A DNA stretch of 64,000 nucleotides from Cladocopium goreaui (taxonomy: Eukaryota; Sar; Dinophyceae; Suessiales; Symbiodiniaceae), in assembly GCA_947184155.2 (NCBI GenBank), contig CAMXCT020003190.1:276001-340000 (forward strand). The letters are read 5' to 3'. The translations under genes and the position numbers were made by a program. The notes under the pieces were generated by a model. That model ran no database searches. It was not told the origin of the DNA and was given only the letters and a program-made list of their open reading frames with translations. This document shows, piece by piece, positions 50,157 through 60,267 of the stretch. Every line of letters begins with the position of its first letter. The stretch's first letter is position 1.

Positions 50157-50510
50157 CTATTGCTCTATCTCGCTCTCTATCTATCTATCTATCTCTATCT
50201 GTATCTACCTATCTACCTATCTATTTATCTATCTATTTATCTATCTATTTATCTATCTATTTATCTATCCACCTCTATCTATCTATCTATCTATCTGTCT
50301 TTCTCTATCTCTATCTCTATCTCTATCTATTTATCTATTTATTTATCTATCCATCTCTATCTATCTATCTATCTGTCTATCTATCTATCTATCCATCCGT
50401 CCATCCATCTATCCATTTATCTCAAAATGTTTCTGATCTATCGATCTATCGATCAATCATTTATGAACCTATCAATCTATCGATCTATCTACATCTTTCG
50501 ATCTATCTAT
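49275..50510. repeat. 1.2-kb CTAT tetranucleotide microsatellite
   Basis: Hundreds of CTAT units with CTGT, CCAT, CTCT and CGAT variants; a clean CTATCTAAT sub-block lies at 50,033-50,115. Frames of up to 269 codons (IYLSIYLS) are artefacts. Confidence 0.98.
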
Positions 50511-50691
50511 ATATGTGTGTGATCATTACATAATATATGTATATAGGCAACTATCAGAAACTTGTGTCGCCTCACAACATGGAGTCCCTTCCATCCCACG
50601 CCACGGTTGATCATCATGTTCCGCATGAAATTCGGGGATAAACCCATCATGTTTCAATGTTCCTCACCATTTCTTTGGGGCTCAATCCTCC

Positions 50692-50823
50692 TTTTTTTTG
50701 GCAATATGGCTGTGCATCCGTCGACAAAAAAAACAAGCCGGGGAGGCTGCTGCCGCCGCTTGAGTTCAAACTCCACAAAGCGGCGGATTCGCAAGGACCT
50801 GAGGGCTGGCTTTTTTTTGGCAC
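50692..50823 (-). CDS. candidate exon, basic
   Basis: After CATTGTTTGCAG| the minus strand reads AKKKPALRSLRIRRFVEFEL then KRRQQPPRLVFFVDGCTAIL. Strong acceptor. The plus strand also has an open GC-rich frame (PGRLLPPLEFKLHKAADSQG). Confidence 0.55.
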
Positions 50824-50966
50824 CTGCAAACAATGCCCATTTTGATTCACATTATCTTAGCTGAGCAGTATTTTAGGCAACTACATGTTTTCTTTGTTAA
50901 CTCAAAGGGTCATTGAAGTGATTTGGGTGGAACATCGTCACCACATATCACCACCTATGGGAAACC

Positions 50967-51194
50967 ATGGCATTTTACAATCCAATTTGCGGCGGCGATG
51001 AACCCCTGAGGCTTGGGATGTATCAGGTTGAATCCACTGCCAATGCTCGAAACACCGGTCCGACCATGTTTACTCCCATGGTAAACACCCTGGAAACTGC
51101 TGTACGGCTCATGTCATGTCACATTCACGTTTCTGTTGCTTCAATCTCAATTTTTAGACTTCTTCGGCCATTAAACCAGCATAAATCAACCTAA
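50967..51194 (+). CDS. candidate first exon
   Basis: ACCATGG context, then AFYNPICGGDEPLRLGMYQV, ESTANARNTGPTMFTPMVNT, LETAVRLM; open for 75 codons. The first 50 are GC-rich. Product unknown. Confidence 0.5.
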   Translation: MAFYNPICGGDEPLRLGMYQVESTANARNTGPTMFTPMVNTLETAVRLMSCHIHVSVASISIFRLLRPLNQHKST

Positions 51195-51338
51195 CATGTT
51201 TCGGTTGACAAAACATCCACATTTTTTTGCGCCTTTCCAGCTGAACTCCCCGCTGGGCTCCTGGGCAAGCCAATGGGCACCGCATTGCGGCGTAGGAAGC
51301 GCCGCAGCTTCAAGGTCTCGCGGGTGATGGTCTCGGAC
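51191..51338 (-). CDS. candidate 3' exon, Arg/Leu helix
   Basis: After CTTCGGCGGAG| the minus strand reads SETITRETLKLRRFLRRNAV, PIGLPRSPAGSSAGKAQKNV, DVLSTETC and stops. LKLRRFLRRN loosely recalls the C-linker of KCNH/HCN-type channels (LRRF-basic-N), weak. Third positions are very GC-rich. Confidence 0.55.
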
Positions 51339-51759
51339 CTCCGCCGAAGTCAGTTTGAAGTGGGGGCCTTTATTTTCCAATAATTTTGAATATCCAAAGA
51401 TATCCCTACTTAGTGGATGGTTTTGAGATAGAATAGAATACATTTAAATTACTTATGGCACTTGACTTACTTACACAACTTACAAGTTAACTTAGGAAAC
51501 TTAACTGTTTAATTGTAGCTCTAAGTAACATAAGTTAAATATAAGTAATTTGCAAGTTTTTTTAGAGTTATTTTATTTTAAGTTATTTTGAACATGAAAA
51601 GAAATGTATTTTAGCAGTGTTTTCTTCATCATTGCGTTTTGCATGTTTATTTTTTGTGTTGAAGAAACCTTTGTTTCGTAAGTTTTCTTCGAACTTATTT
51701 GCTGCACTTGAAAATTTGATGATGTTTTTAAACTATTTTAAACTTTGGGTTGGACAATC

Positions 51760-52083
51760 TTAATTTGGAAACAAATAAAATGAGAGAGTTGCTGCCCAAA
51801 GGGCCGCAGGATAGAACATCCACTGATGACCAAAGGCCTGCGATGTGCTATTTAAATTCGGTTTGGTTTCATGGTTCATGGTTCTGAACAGGAGTTGTCG
51901 GTAGCCGCTACTTCCCTTGATGAAACATAAATCACAACTCACAACAATATGTTTTTCATTGACCAGAGAATTATAGGTATGCGATCCAGTGGGCCGCACT
52001 TTTGAATCAATAGACATGCTTATCACGCGTAAGTTCATTGCAAGAAATGCAAGAATATATGCGGTCCATTGGGCCGCAGTCAT
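51760..52083 (-). CDS. 107-codon ORF, possibly element-encoded
   Basis: Begins MTAAQWTAYILAFLAMNLRV and ends FYPAALWAATLSFYLFPN. AT-rich third positions unlike the exons, but long for such composition. No domain recognised. Confidence 0.35.
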   Translation of the reverse strand: MTAAQWTAYILAFLAMNLRVISMSIDSKVRPTGSHTYNSLVNEKHIVVSCDLCFIKGSSGYRQLLFRTMNHETKPNLNSTSQAFGHQWMFYPAALWAATLSFYLFPN

Positions 52084-52194
52084 TTTGAAGCATTTAAATT
52101 AAGCATATCATATGATGTCATTGTACGAAAGCATGAACCAAAAGACTACAATATACCTGAATGCGTATGGATGTGTATGGATGTGTAAGGATGT

Positions 52195-52345
52195 GTAAGA
52201 ATGTGTAAGTCAAAAAAAAATCCACTTACACATGTGTAAACCAAAAAAAATCCACTTACACATGTGTAAACCCCAAAAAATCCACTTACACATGTGTAAA
52301 CCCAAAAAAAAATCACTTACACGTAAAAATGTGTAAACATGTGTA
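52195..52345. repeat. CACATGTGTAAAC tandem repeat
   Basis: Four copies of a ~37-bp unit with TCCACTTACACATGTGTAAA, preceded by GGATGTGTAAG repeats. Confidence 0.9.
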
Positions 52346-53126
52346 AACATGTGTTTTGTATTTTGTGTTTTTTTGAAAAATATGATATGCTGAACCAAAA
52401 CTGAACATGAAACAAATATAATCATCCATTTTAAACATTTCCACTTCCACTAAAACATCATTCCGTCCTAAAGGCGGTCCAATGGACCGCCAACATGTTG
52501 GAAAACATGTGCAGCTGCTTTGTGTTTCTTGATGTAGCCCCAAAAATGTATAAATACCCTTGATGTACAGGCGGTCCAATGGACCGCCATAACCTCCAAT
52601 TCTATTAAAAAGGCTTTATACACACCTCACAGGGGCTGTGGCCTCATGATCTTTCCAAGAGCCCAAACGCTTTTTACTTCGTATCCATCCTGTTGTCCAA
52701 ACGAGAAGAAGATAACATATCAACAAAAAGACTCAGCATCACAAAACTTTTCCCGATAGGCTTCTCATAGAGCCGCCTTCCGACAAAAATATCAAAAACA
52801 AACAAATATGATTTTAATTCGTTTCCAACCCAAACCTTGTTGTTTATATGTTTTTATTCCAACACAAAAAATAATAGTTTTTAAAATCCCCAAAAGTTAA
52901 GTTTCCTAAGTTACTTATAAGTTATTTAAGTTGTTTTTTTGTTAACTCAAAAAAAGACTTAAAACAACTTACCATCTAGTTTATCTTTGGTAACTAACAA
53001 CTACCGTAAAATAAGATAAAAACTTAGCTTACTTAGCTTAGATACACTAGGGTTGCAACTACCTTACAACTAGGTTACAAGTTACTTGCAAGTGCTGTAA
53101 ACCAAAACCATCCACTTTGTAGGCCC

Positions 53127-53203
53127 TACGCCATATGGAAAAGTCTCCGAATTCCAGTGATTCTCCAATAATTTTCTCCAGCCTCAGCCGAAACCATCTT
53201 ACG
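53127..53203 (-). CDS. candidate exon
   Basis: After CTTGGCGTAAG| the minus strand reads WFRLRLEKIIGESLEFGDFS then IWRR. A second frame (MVSAEAGENYWRITGIRRLF) is open. Confidence 0.45.
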
Positions 53204-53222
53204 CCAAGGTTGGTGAATTTGA

Positions 53223-53266
53223 TAATGGTGATGATGATGGTGATGATGATGGTGATGATTATGATT

Positions 53267-53297
<31 letters not shown>

Positions 53298-53342
53298 GGA
53301 CGACGACGATGACGATGATGATGACGACGACGACGATGATGA
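53223..53342. repeat. GAT trinucleotide repeat
   Basis: GAT/GAC units between two minus exon candidates; produces a poly-Ile read-through on minus. Confidence 0.95.
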
Positions 53343-53385
53343 TGTCTTTTTGACCTTGACAATATGTTTGGTTTTGCAAATGGAC

Positions 53386-53512
53386 CATGCGCTCACAAGC
53401 CCATAGAGGAGGACATCTGCCACCAGGCTGCATCATGCGAAGCTGGGTCAGGGATCCTGTGATGCTTCCGACCTTGGAGATGGAGCAAGTCAACACAAAT
53501 CCATAGCCTGAT
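53386..53512 (-). CDS. strong candidate exon
   Basis: After GTTGCTGATTTCAG| the minus strand reads SGYGFVLTCSISKVGSITGS then LTQLRMMQPGGRCPPLWACE, ending at GCGCATG|GTCCAT. Strong acceptor, GC-rich third positions. Confidence 0.65.
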
Positions 53513-53532
53513 CTGAAATCAGCAACCTCCAT

Positions 53533-53702
53533 TTACCCTCCGGCAGTCAAACCTGGCTGTTAAATCTCCTATATATATATAAATGACATAGAATGGGCAT
53601 CGCAAAGGGAAAATCATCGAATCAAAATGGTGGCTTTTCCGGCCAGGTTGCGATGTAGGAGAATACCTGGATGCGGCAAGTTGACCAAATGCTGAGGGTA
53701 TG
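53533..53702. mobile_element. family B-like element
   Basis: TA-CCCTCCGGCAGTCAAACCTG at the left, with GAGGG-TA at 53,695-53,701; the interior is diverged (GGCATCGCAAAGGGAAAATC). Boundary on the right uncertain. Confidence 0.5.
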
Positions 53703-54035
53703 CCACCCATGGGTCACATACTAATAACGTTGCTACTCACCGCCATGTAAGCACATGCCTGCACATAATATATATAATTATATGTATAGCTATAAATGCA
53801 AACGCAGCAATGTTGCTAATAGATACACGTGCATATGTACGTGTGTATATATATATGTATATATATATATGCAAATGCAAATATATATGTATTACATTTG
53901 CACATGTGCAAAAATGTTATATGCATGCTGTATTATATATATATTATGTGCGTGTACATGTATGGTATATATATATAATATGTGTATATATATACACGGT
54001 CAACTGTATATGTACTGTACATTTCATATATCAAG

Positions 54036-54089
54036 AAATGCCGACTGCGAAAACCAACGGCGCCCATTCTGAAATCGTTGATGGCTGCG
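54036..54089 (+). CDS. possible short exon
   Basis: Reads MPTAKTNGAHSEIVDGC and ends at GGCTGCG|GTGAGC, a consensus donor; read-through continues to a stop at 54,136. Confidence 0.45.
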
Positions 54090-54199
54090 GTGAGCCAGCA
54101 CAACGCAAACAAAAAAGTAAAAATAACAATCGGTAATGGGCACAAATGCCAATGTTGATCAAAATCAAAGTTTAAATAGCTCGAAACACTTTGGTAAGA

Positions 54200-54880
54200 C
54201 ATCATGCTAAATAATCACATCCCATCTCCCTAGCATTTAAATAGGGGGGAATGGGGGGGTTAGCATCCAAACTTTGGAATTAACATGGTTTAACCACCAT
54301 AAAAGGGGTGTATGTATATATATATACACATATCATATGTATAGTTATGTAGATATAGATATATAGCCAATGCACTATATACAAAAATAATTACCCAATA
54401 AGAGGACAACATGCACAAATGAAAAAAAACAAGATTCTATAAAAGGATATCCTAATATTACATATGTTTGAATATTGAGGGGAACATCATCTAGGTGTTG
54501 CTCCCAGCCACTTGCCATTTCCGTTGGCAACATCTGGTGTTTTCTGAAAATGATGCGCCCCTAAAATTGTGAGAGTGTAAAGCCACCAGGTCCCCAAAAA
54601 TACGTGGTCTTTAGCCTTTTTTGGAATATTTTATTTTTTTTAAAAAAAAATACATCTTTGATCATATGAAAGATCAAAGTTCTTGGGGGATGTACTGTTT
54701 TTGGTGTGTTAATCCTTAGCTCTATTCTTGGCCGCTTGCTTTTTGTAGCTCCATTGGTTTTTGATAGGTGGTCTTAGTATATGAATGCCAAGAGTTCTTT
54801 GCCCAATAACGTCTTGAAACATAGATAGTCATTGTGTCAGTTGGTATTTCATGTATATATTACTCTATAGGTACTACTTA
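54200..54880. other. AT-rich spacer, no supported gene
   Basis: No open frame of note; short TA tracts and a T/A homopolymer patch near 54,640. Confidence 0.5.
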
Positions 54881-55260
54881 GGTATACAGCTATTGCAAAA
54901 ATGGTGTATATATATATACATACACATAGCACTTTGTATTTGCATTGGTGGTCTTTGAGATTGGACTGCCAGGTCGCCTTTTGCTTGACACGACAGTTCC
55001 AGTGGAACTCTTATAGCAAATGGAAGTGCAAATTCCAATTTACTGTCTCTGCTCAAGTAAGTGCAATATTTTTTTGCATACTTCATGGTAACTTGCTGCA
55101 TCAATGCCCAAGCAAGGCAGCCATTCTATAGATACAATTGTTTGGAAAAGTTGCTTAAGTGTTTCTTTCACTTGTTTTTTCCCTTCTGGTTATAATGATG
55201 AACTTATACTGACATAGTTTAAGTTTTACCCAAAGTCATGGGTACATTTATGGTACTAAA

Positions 55261-55518
55261 ATGTCTGCCGTTATATCTGCAGTGACACAGCAAGATACAT
55301 CGAATTACCATGGAATATGCAGGAACAAGCACCTTTCTGAAGCAAGGGGGAAATGGAAGTGCCCTTGGAATTTGCCAACTCTTGTGATCAACAAATATTC
55401 TGAGAAAAGAGTTGTTACTGCAATAAAACCTGGAAGAATCCCACTGCATATGCAGAACAAATGCACAAAACTTGTGTCTGTAAGGGCATGGGTGACTTAT
55501 ATGCCACCCATTTCATAA
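55261..55518 (+). CDS. ORF in the first copy of a diverged duplication
   Basis: 85 codons: ARGKWKCPWNLPTLVINKYS, EKRVVTAIKPGRIPLHMQNK and onward. The same frame is open in the second copy (56,006-56,296: LELPCHLPSLMINFSCKQRV...). Not recognised. Confidence 0.4.
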   Translation: MSAVISAVTQQDTSNYHGICRNKHLSEARGKWKCPWNLPTLVINKYSEKRVVTAIKPGRIPLHMQNKCTKLVSVRAWVTYMPPIS

Positions 55519-56445
55519 CTGTATGTACTATATAAGAAAACGTGTTTGTATATAGAAAATAGTTGTGTTCTAAGTGCATATGCAGCTTGGATGTGTTGAC
55601 ACAGCAAATGGCTACGGCATCTGCAAAAAAATGTCACAAGGAATCCTTTGGATATCAGTGCATGTTTGGAGCTGCCATTTCTACTGTATATATATAGATA
55701 TAGTGCACACTTGTGACAACGCGCTTGCATACTGGTTGAAACTATTCGTCCACTAAAGCACAAACACATGAATTTGTTCGTACACTATATAGATCAAAGA
55801 ACTAAGGACAGGAGTGAGTTTTGATCGGTTGGAGAAGGGAGCCCTTTCCAGATGCATTCTGGGAGCTACGAATCGTAATCCAAGGTGTTGTGTTTCTTAA
55901 CGCTTTTTGGGTGTTACTCATCCTGTCATAAAAGCACAACCAAATAATTATGGTGATCGGTTACCTGCATTAGATGTGCAGTGGCATAGCAAATTACTGT
56001 GAAATATGCGGGGAAAAATATTTATTTGGAGAAAGAGTAAGTTGGAGTTGCCCTGCCATTTGCCATCTCTTATGATTAATTTCAGTTGCAAGCAAAGAGT
56101 CTTTATTGCATTAAATCCTGGAATATGTTCCATCGCATATGCAATTTACATGTGGGAAATGTGTATACATATTGGCATGCGCTACTTATGTACCACCCAC
56201 ATCATAGATGCATACAGTAGTACTAACAAGGAAAATGCAAGTTCATCAATGCATATATATATATATATGTATATACCAGTGACAGTGACATTCTAAACAT
56301 ATACACCTTGGGTGTGTTGATACAGCATATGGCTATGGCATATGTAAGATCCATGTTGCCATATGTTGCCTACATCACAAGGAGCTCTTGAGACATCAGT
56401 ATCTACTTGAAGACTGCAGTTTATATGGTATACATATTGTATACT
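55270..56445. repeat. ~710-bp diverged tandem duplication
   Basis: Blocks at 55,280-55,460 and 55,580-55,700 reappear in order at 55,976-56,165 and 56,300-56,430 (e.g. TGTGTTGACACAGCAAATGG versus TGTGTTGATACAGCATATGG), roughly 70-75% alike. Confidence 0.7.
56006..56296 (+). CDS. ORF in the second copy of the duplication
   Basis: 96 codons, collinear with 55,261-55,518 over about 35 residues. The tail runs into TA repeats. Confidence 0.35.
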   Translation: MRGKIFIWRKSKLELPCHLPSLMINFSCKQRVFIALNPGICSIAYAIYMWEMCIHIGMRYLCTTHIIDAYSSTNKENASSSMHIYIYMYIPVTVTF

Positions 56446-56576
56446 TGTAGCAAGATTAGTGCCTTTCTGAAAATCCTATGGTTGAATTAAAGGTGCATTT
56501 TGGGGCATACGCAATTCTTGGACAAACCCAAGTACCATGGTAATTATTCTATGCCCCCACACATACCCATCCAATG

Positions 56577-56742
56577 ACTGGTCCCAAAATGATGATTTTT
56601 CTTGCGCGCCGCACTCCCGTGACACCAGGGAGCAATGAGGGCGAAGAGCACAGTTAACGCAGCAAAGCCCCGCTCCAAGGGGTTGGCCGGCCTTCGGTTC
56701 AGGGCAGTTGTCACGGCTGATGGCCAAGACCATCCAAGACCA
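56577..56742 (-). CDS. strong candidate exon, one transmembrane segment
   Basis: After CTTTCCCTTTTCAG| the minus strand reads GLGWSWPSAVTTALNRRPAN, PLERGFAALTVLFALIAPWC, HGSAARKKNHHFGTSHWM, ending at TGGATGG|GTATGT. FAALTVLFALIAPW is a membrane helix followed by a basic stretch. Both borders are near consensus. A 107-codon frame in another phase overlaps it. Confidence 0.7.
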
Positions 56743-56934
56743 CTGAAAAGGGAAAGTCCCAACATGGGTCACAAATATCATGGTTATATATACCTCCAAA
56801 TGGTTCTTTAGGGTGTGGAAATTATGATAAACAATAATGAAAGCATAGATAATGGATGATGATAGGTTCTACATCATTCTACGGTAGATTATTTTTGCCC
56901 CCCCAACTTTATTTGGACAACCAGAACCAGCGTC

Positions 56935-57061
56935 CTTCAAGGGTTGCTTCAACGGGCTAGCGTTGGAGGAAACCGAACCACCTGTGTATATTGACAAACA
57001 GCCTGGCAGCGCTAAGTTTGATACAGCATCCTGCTCTATTGACCGCTACTGCCTCTTGGAG
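56935..57061 (+). CDS. strong candidate exon
   Basis: After TTGGACAACCAG| the plus strand reads PASFKGCFNGLALEETEPPV, YIDKQPGSAKFDTASCSIDR, YCLLE and ends at TTGGAG|GTAAAC. Cys-containing, soluble. Family not recognised. Confidence 0.75.
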
Positions 57062-57243
57062 GTAAACATAAAGGGAGATCCTAGGCAAGCACAATGCAAA
57101 AAAGGCACAACCCAATAGTCATTCTCAAGCCCGATGCACCCCCAAGAATGGGTGTATACATCCTGTTTTTTTAGTTCATTGCATGGTTTGTTCAGAAATT
57201 GGGTATATATTTATGTGCGTATACATGGGGAACATGATTGTTT

Positions 57244-57654
57244 CTAGATTCTAGATATTGGACGGACGCATTTTTCAATTCGGACAGTGAGGACACTCCA
57301 ACGCATAATGTGGGAAGCTGATGTCACAGAATTCCAACACAACCAAAAAAGAGTCGATGTTGTTACTGTATGTTCTTGCCCGTTACTGTACCTCATATCT
57401 TCTTCCCCACAAACCAAACCATTCAAACAACACCCCTTGTGGCAACGTTCAACGAGCGCGAGGGGCTGAACTTCCATTGAGGCTGGAGTGAATTGGCACA
57501 AACTCCAGTGAAGGCAAGTGAGGTATGCGTAGATCCACCTGGGGCTTTCAATCCCTAAGCGGTAAAAAACACAAAACAGCGTCGATGAATAAAAATTGAA
57601 GGTTAAAGCCCAAAGATGTTGGTGTGTTTTAAGCGCCAAACATGCTGATATCAT
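57244..57654 (-). CDS. 136-codon ORF
   Basis: Long open minus frame including MEVQPLALVERCHKGCCLNG and LVCGEEDMRYSNGQEHTVTT. Plus is open for 60 codons (57,287-57,469). Length is above chance but no domain is seen. Confidence 0.4.
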   Translation of the reverse strand: MISACLALKTHQHLWALTFNFYSSTLFCVFYRLGIESPRWIYAYLTCLHWSLCQFTPASMEVQPLALVERCHKGCCLNGLVCGEEDMRYSNGQEHTVTTSTLFWLCWNSVTSASHIMRWSVLTVRIEKCVRPISRI

Positions 57655-57910
57655 TGGTAAATTATGGTAAATTGTGGTTGGTTGCTGAATTTGTCGGGGT
57701 TCTTCTACCCTACAAGGAATTATTGAAATTTAACATGATCCATGAGCTGGCAATGCTAGGGGGACCACTAGTTGGAGGATTTTGCGCGTGTTTCTTTGAC
57801 ACTTCTCAATTCAGCAACTGATTCATGTTTCATGTGGATTGCCAGATTGGTTCAAACAAATTAATAAAGATTGGTGTCTTGAAAGGTGTAGTGCCCAATT
57901 CCTGTTCAAG

Positions 57911-57985
57911 CCGGTGCTAAGTGCTGGGTGTGCGGAAAAGAAAGTCCGGACAACAAAAACTGGATGAAACCCTCACTTGGAGGAT
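57911..57985 (+). CDS. candidate exon, CxxC
   Basis: After TCCTGTTCAAG| the plus strand reads AKCWVCGKESPDNKNWMKPS. CWVC followed by a charged tail looks like half of a zinc-binding module. The 3' border may be GGAG|GATCAT (GA donor). Confidence 0.55.
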
Positions 57986-58180
57986 CATCCCCAGTTATAT
58001 AGCAACTGGTTAACAAACCTGTCCATGTGTAAATGGTTGTAATTAACCATGGTTACTATAACCAGATACCAGGTGGGGTGACCCTCCAAGTTTCCTGGGC
58101 AAATTACATCAAAGTACTAACTTTCTTCAACTGGAACTAAGCCATTTTGGGGAACATGACCATGGTTCGATTCTTAACAG

Positions 58181-58279
58181 TAACCAACCGCACCCGCAGC
58201 TCATCACCAAGGAGCGAGTATTCAAGGCTGTCGATGCCATAGGAGAGGAGATTGTTTGCCTCAAAGTGTTTACCCTCTG
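58181..58279 (+). CDS. candidate exon ending in a MITE donor
   Basis: After ATTCTTAACAG| the plus strand reads NQPHPQLITKERVFKAVDAI then GEEIVCLKVFTL and ends at CCCTCTG|GTTATT, inside the left TIR. GC-rich third positions; one of the most protein-like short frames here. Confidence 0.65.
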
Positions 58280-58387
58280 GTTATTTAACATAGCCATGGA
58301 AAATTGACCATTTATTTATAGATGGTTTACCTATAAAAAATGGTGATTTTCCATGGCTATGTGGCTATGTTAAATAACCAGAGGGTA
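58271..58387. mobile_element. family A' MITE splitting an open frame
   Basis: TA-CCCTCTGGTTATTTAACATAG to GTTAAATAACCAGAGGG-TA. The upstream exon frame continues without a stop for about 54 codons beyond it if the element and one TA are removed. Confidence 0.9.
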
Positions 58388-58551
58388 ATATATTCAAGTT
58401 TTTTTTGGTGTGTTCGGATGTCTGCTTCCTGCCTGCCCAAGACCTATGGTTGAATACTAGGCATGACCAGCACCTATCTCTTTCTAACATTTGGCATACA
58501 TCCATATCCATACCGTCGGTGTGTGGCCCATCTACCTGCATGACTGGGTGA
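58388..58551 (+). CDS. downstream half of the split frame
   Basis: Taking out the MITE plus one TA gives KVFNIFKFFLVCSDVCFLPA, QDLWLNTRHDQHLSLSNIWH and onward to TGA. Minus is also open here (91 codons). Neither standard splice choice (ACCAG| or ACCAGAG|) keeps this frame. Confidence 0.4.
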
Positions 58552-58956
58552 AGTTGGAGACGGGGGGATGACCTGCCCAAGTGAACCGGCGGTGGTGCGT
58601 AGTGGATTTGAGATGCTTTGTGGAGGGTATCTTGGGACATTCCCTATGACATGTGTACATATATATATATATGTATATATGTATATTCTGTATATCATCC
58701 CCGGGTAATTAAAAAACAATTCACTAACCTGAAATAAGGAATAGTTACCCCTGCTAACCATCATTCCAGTGGGGTCGCAGTGAGGTCGCTGCTACACACA
58801 CGCATGCATGTATATATATATTTAACACATATACACACATATTTATTTATGGATATATATATATATACAATATATATATACATATTGGTATATCAATATG
58901 AAATTATATCGGTTCTCATCTCCATCTGCTGTGTCTCTAATCCGCTTCCCACCCAG

Positions 58957-59060
58957 GGTTCAAAAAAGGCAGGCCAGTGGCTGACCATGTGTTCCAACCC
59001 AGCTCGACACTCACGAGGGAGAAACCAAACCACGCACAGGCCTTATGCCAATGGAATTTT
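58957..59060 (+). CDS. candidate exon
   Basis: After CGCTTCCCACCCAG| the plus strand reads FKKGRPVADHVFQPSSTLTR then EKPNHAQALCQWNF. Strong acceptor; a second frame is also open. It runs into an inverted element (AGGAACCTAAAATGGAGG ... CCTCCAATTTAGGTTCCT, 59,078-59,146). Confidence 0.5.
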
Positions 59061-59077
59061 AAGGAACCTAAAATGGA

Positions 59078-59146
59078 GGAGCATATGCCCTTACATAGCC
59101 CTTACATAGACCTTACGTATGGTAGGTACCTCCAATTTAGGTTCCT
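59078..59146. mobile_element. 69-bp inverted element
   Basis: AGGAACCTAAAATGGAGG pairs with CCTCCAATTTAGGTTCCT; internal CCTTACATAG repeats. Confidence 0.7.
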
Positions 59147-59317
59147 GAAATGGCCGTTGATAATGGTTTGGGCAGATTCCAGCTGTGGATGCTCAAACTG
59201 CCGTTCTAAAAAAGCTGTTTCAATCCACAAGTCACACACACACACATATATATATATTATTTGTTTATGAAACTACTGTATATATATATATATGTGTGTG
59301 TGTAAATATATATATAT

Positions 59318-59665
59318 ATGGCTTTGTTTGAAAATTGGATAACCAATGATACCCATTCCACTGGTTCATATCATTATCTTATGAACATGGTCATTTTAGA
59401 GATATCCCCGTGTTCCAAGTCCTGGTTCCGCATATCACCACTAAATTCATTCTCGGTATATGAATTACCCTCTGGTTCTGGCCATTCGAACGGTCTTCTA
59501 TTCAAGTGGATGAATATGGCCCAGTTGTGGATGATTTATGATGATTTACCGATTCAAATGATTAAACTGATGATTAAAAAAGGGTTGCTGTCCACTGCAT
59601 TTATTGGATTGCCAAAGGTATATACCTTTTCTGAGTCATTAAAACAATATTCTCTCACAACATGA
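59318..59665 (+). CDS. 115-codon ORF overlapping a MITE fragment
   Basis: Open from a TA tract; contains a solitary left MITE end (TA-CCCTCTGGTTCTGG, 59,466). Probably not a gene. Confidence 0.2.
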   Translation: MALFENWITNDTHSTGSYHYLMNMVILEISPCSKSWFRISPLNSFSVYELPSGSGHSNGLLFKWMNMAQLWMIYDDLPIQMIKLMIKKGLLSTAFIGLPKVYTFSESLKQYSLTT

Positions 59666-60128
59666 CTTTGATAAAGTCAATCAAGCAAACATACAAAGGC
59701 AACGTGTTAACTATATGTGTATATATATATATATGTGTGTAATTAAATTCTATGTAGCAAATGAGATTGCATGAGTGATTGCAAATGGTCTTGAGACTTT
59801 CAAAGAACACATGCCTGAATCCACAAACATCACAAAGCCAAAATGGTCTTTTGCACGGCAAGGTTTAGGCAATCCCTAAGAGATTTAGGCTGAAAGTGGA
59901 AAATCCAGCTGGATCATCCTACATCTCCTCCAATCAAAGGTGGCAATGGAAAATCCGCTCCATTGCCATGTTTGATTGGGAATACACCCGACCCATGGCC
60001 ATGAACCGGCATGGAACAGCCTCGTGAATCCTACAAGATCTACAAAAGGTAAAGCCAATGACAAACCACGCTAGCTATGCTACCTCCAAATTGTGGACAT
60101 CACTCCATTTTGGGATCATCGGATCATG

Positions 60129-60232
60129 TACCCTCTGGTAATTTAACATAGCTATTGAAAATCACCATTTTTAATGGGAAAATCCACTATTAATGGTCAT
60201 TTTCCATAGCTACGTTAAATTACCAGAGGGTA
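60129..60232. mobile_element. family A MITE, near-perfect foldback
   Basis: TA-CCCTCTGGTAATTTAACATAG to CTACGTTAAATTACCAGAGGG-TA. Confidence 0.9.
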
Positions 60233-60267
60233 ACATGACCGCAACTGCTGGGAATCCTGGATGTTAC

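Larger units (their letters stand above)
51450..53102. mobile_element. putative 1.65-kb AT-rich element with AAGTTA/TAACTT ends
   Basis: The left side (ACAACTTACAAGTTAACTTA) and right side (ACTAGGTTACAAGTTACTTG) carry many opposed AAGTTA/TAACTT words, like the subterminal AAGTAAATTT repeats of the 3.1-kb element. Exact TIRs could not be fixed. Inside: a 107-codon minus frame at 51,760-52,083, GCGGTCCA/TGGACCGC palindromes and CACATGTGTAAAC repeats. Confidence 0.4.

Noticed and set aside
59830..59860. Dinoflagellate spliced-leader relic (minus strand CCATTTTGGCT match)
   Set aside because: Only 11 bases match the leader core and the rest differs; no leader relic at any exon start was found.
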